A DNA stretch of 64,000 nt from Brachionus manjavacas. Lineage: Eukaryota; Rotifera; Eurotatoria; Ploima; Brachionidae. Both the position numbers and the translations under genes were made by a program. The notes below the pieces were generated by a model, which saw only the letters and a program-made list of their open reading frames with translations, searched no databases and had not been told where the DNA came from. Positions 63,415-64,000 of the stretch are shown in pieces (within the stretch, counting starts at the first letter, position 1; every line of letters begins with the position of its first letter). The stretch lies in assembly GCA_019054805.1 (NCBI GenBank), contig JAHQIY010000011.1, forward strand, positions 191,001 to 255,000. Reading direction: 5' to 3'.

Positions 63415-64000
63415 AAAAAAATTTTGTAAACCTAATTATAAGTTAATTTGGTGAAAACTTTTGGACCCTTCAAATATCTCGATACCTGTAAAATAAAAGT
63501 ATGTAAACCCCGTTTTATTCTTGTAGATCTTTTCAAGCTTTATCTAGTTATGAATCGTCCGACTCCGGAAATTTCTCAGCTGATTAGAAATCGGTCTCAA
63601 AAGGGTAATTAGTGGGATAACTTGAATTTTAGTCAAATTAGTAATTTGAACAACGTTGATATAAGCATGAATTAGCTTCAAATTCTAATCCCCATTTTAG
63701 CTTTTTGGTTTTCAAAAATGACCATGATCATAAAAAAATTTTTTTATTGAGGAATGTTTTTTTTTCATCGAACTGGCTGATTATGTAAAAAAGGGGGTAA
63801 GTATGGTTAATTTGGTTACACCATTTCTCCCCCATATTCACCAAATCTCCCCCAAATTCTCTAATTTTTCACACGATTAACCTTTGAAGACAATTTGAGA
63901 TTAAGATAGCTTATAAAAGCCTATTTCTGAAAAAATTTAATTGCAATACATAAAACGAAAATTATTTTGAAAAATTAATTTTGAAAAAAATGAAAAATTA
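63415..64000 (+). mobile_element. 5' end of another Tigger copy, cut by the window edge
   Basis: Read in reverse complement, 63890-63415 aligns with 40575-40975: shared blocks include GAGATTTGGTGAATATGGGG versus GTAGATTTGGTGATTAATGGG-like text, AACTAGATAAAGCTTGAAAA versus AACTAGATAGATCTTGAAGA, GATCTACAA and GAGATATTTGA. In the other copy this stretch precedes the transposase start. A transposase in plus orientation should therefore begin just beyond 64000. Confidence 0.65.

Noticed and set aside
1-64000. tRNA genes, rRNA genes, CRISPR arrays, bacterial operons
   Set aside because: I saw no cloverleaf-forming sequence with A and B boxes, no rRNA core sequence, no regularly spaced identical repeats with unique spacers, and no ribosome-binding-site pattern. 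The window is eukaryotic.

Overview
This looks like a metazoan chromosome segment: very AT-rich, standard genetic code, short GT-AG introns of about 52 bp, and a dense, mostly decayed load of transposable elements. The mix suits a monogonont rotifer of the Brachionus type: FkbM methyltransferase, Ty3-type elements, jockey/CR1-like LINEs, Tigger/CENP-B-like, Tc1, hAT and KRBA2-like elements, and AT-rich intergenic DNA. No rRNA or other species-diagnostic locus is present, so the organism is an inference.

Host genes. (1) A small S1A serine protease family: an intact two-exon gene on + (7628-8609), a second gene on - with a 2.3 kb intron and a GC donor site (19371-22496), and a broken second-exon copy on - (25297-25607). 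(2) A disrupted FkbM-type methyltransferase on - (11567-12152). (3) A coiled-coil protein with AQERTQL heptads on - (52109-52781). (4) An alpha-tubulin N-acetyltransferase (ATAT1/MEC-17) on -, built here from five phase-compatible exons between 53711 and 59357; its 4.5 kb last intron holds a nest of mobile elements. (5) An unidentified acidic/charged protein on + (59494-60381), divergent from ATAT1 with only 136 bp between start codons.

Mobile elements, left to right: Ty3/gypsy-like element with many breaks (1-4464); hAT remnant with a right terminal repeat (4530-5349); LINE scraps (6245-6480, 8830-9060); LINE (13745-16948) carrying an internally deleted Tigger (15655-16394); Tc1 element with two direct repeats inside each inverted repeat (23401-25093); Tigger deletion derivative holding a LINE 3' end (25727-27106); LINE (27427-27890); mariner remnant (29610-30167); two LINEs in opposite orientation (30339-32530 and 32580-33660); LTR retrotransposon with paired 274 bp LTRs (34779-41712) holding a nested Tigger (about 38083-40975); a second copy of that Tigger in inverted orientation (44640-46645) cutting a LINE ORF1, plus a third fragment (46650-46912); tnp2-like remnant (46913-47930); KRBA2/Ginger-like integrase remnant (48560-49660); LINE ends (50005-51670); TIR element 54524-57535 containing a LINE that itself carries two MITEs; LINE RT (60780-61600); and the start of another Tigger copy at the right edge (63415-64000).

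No operon-like or defence-island organisation is visible, and I see no clear new biological system. The most informative signals are the layered insertions inside the ATAT1 intron, the near-identical second exons of the two proteases, the GC-AG intron, and Tigger copies that share the same inactivating stops.
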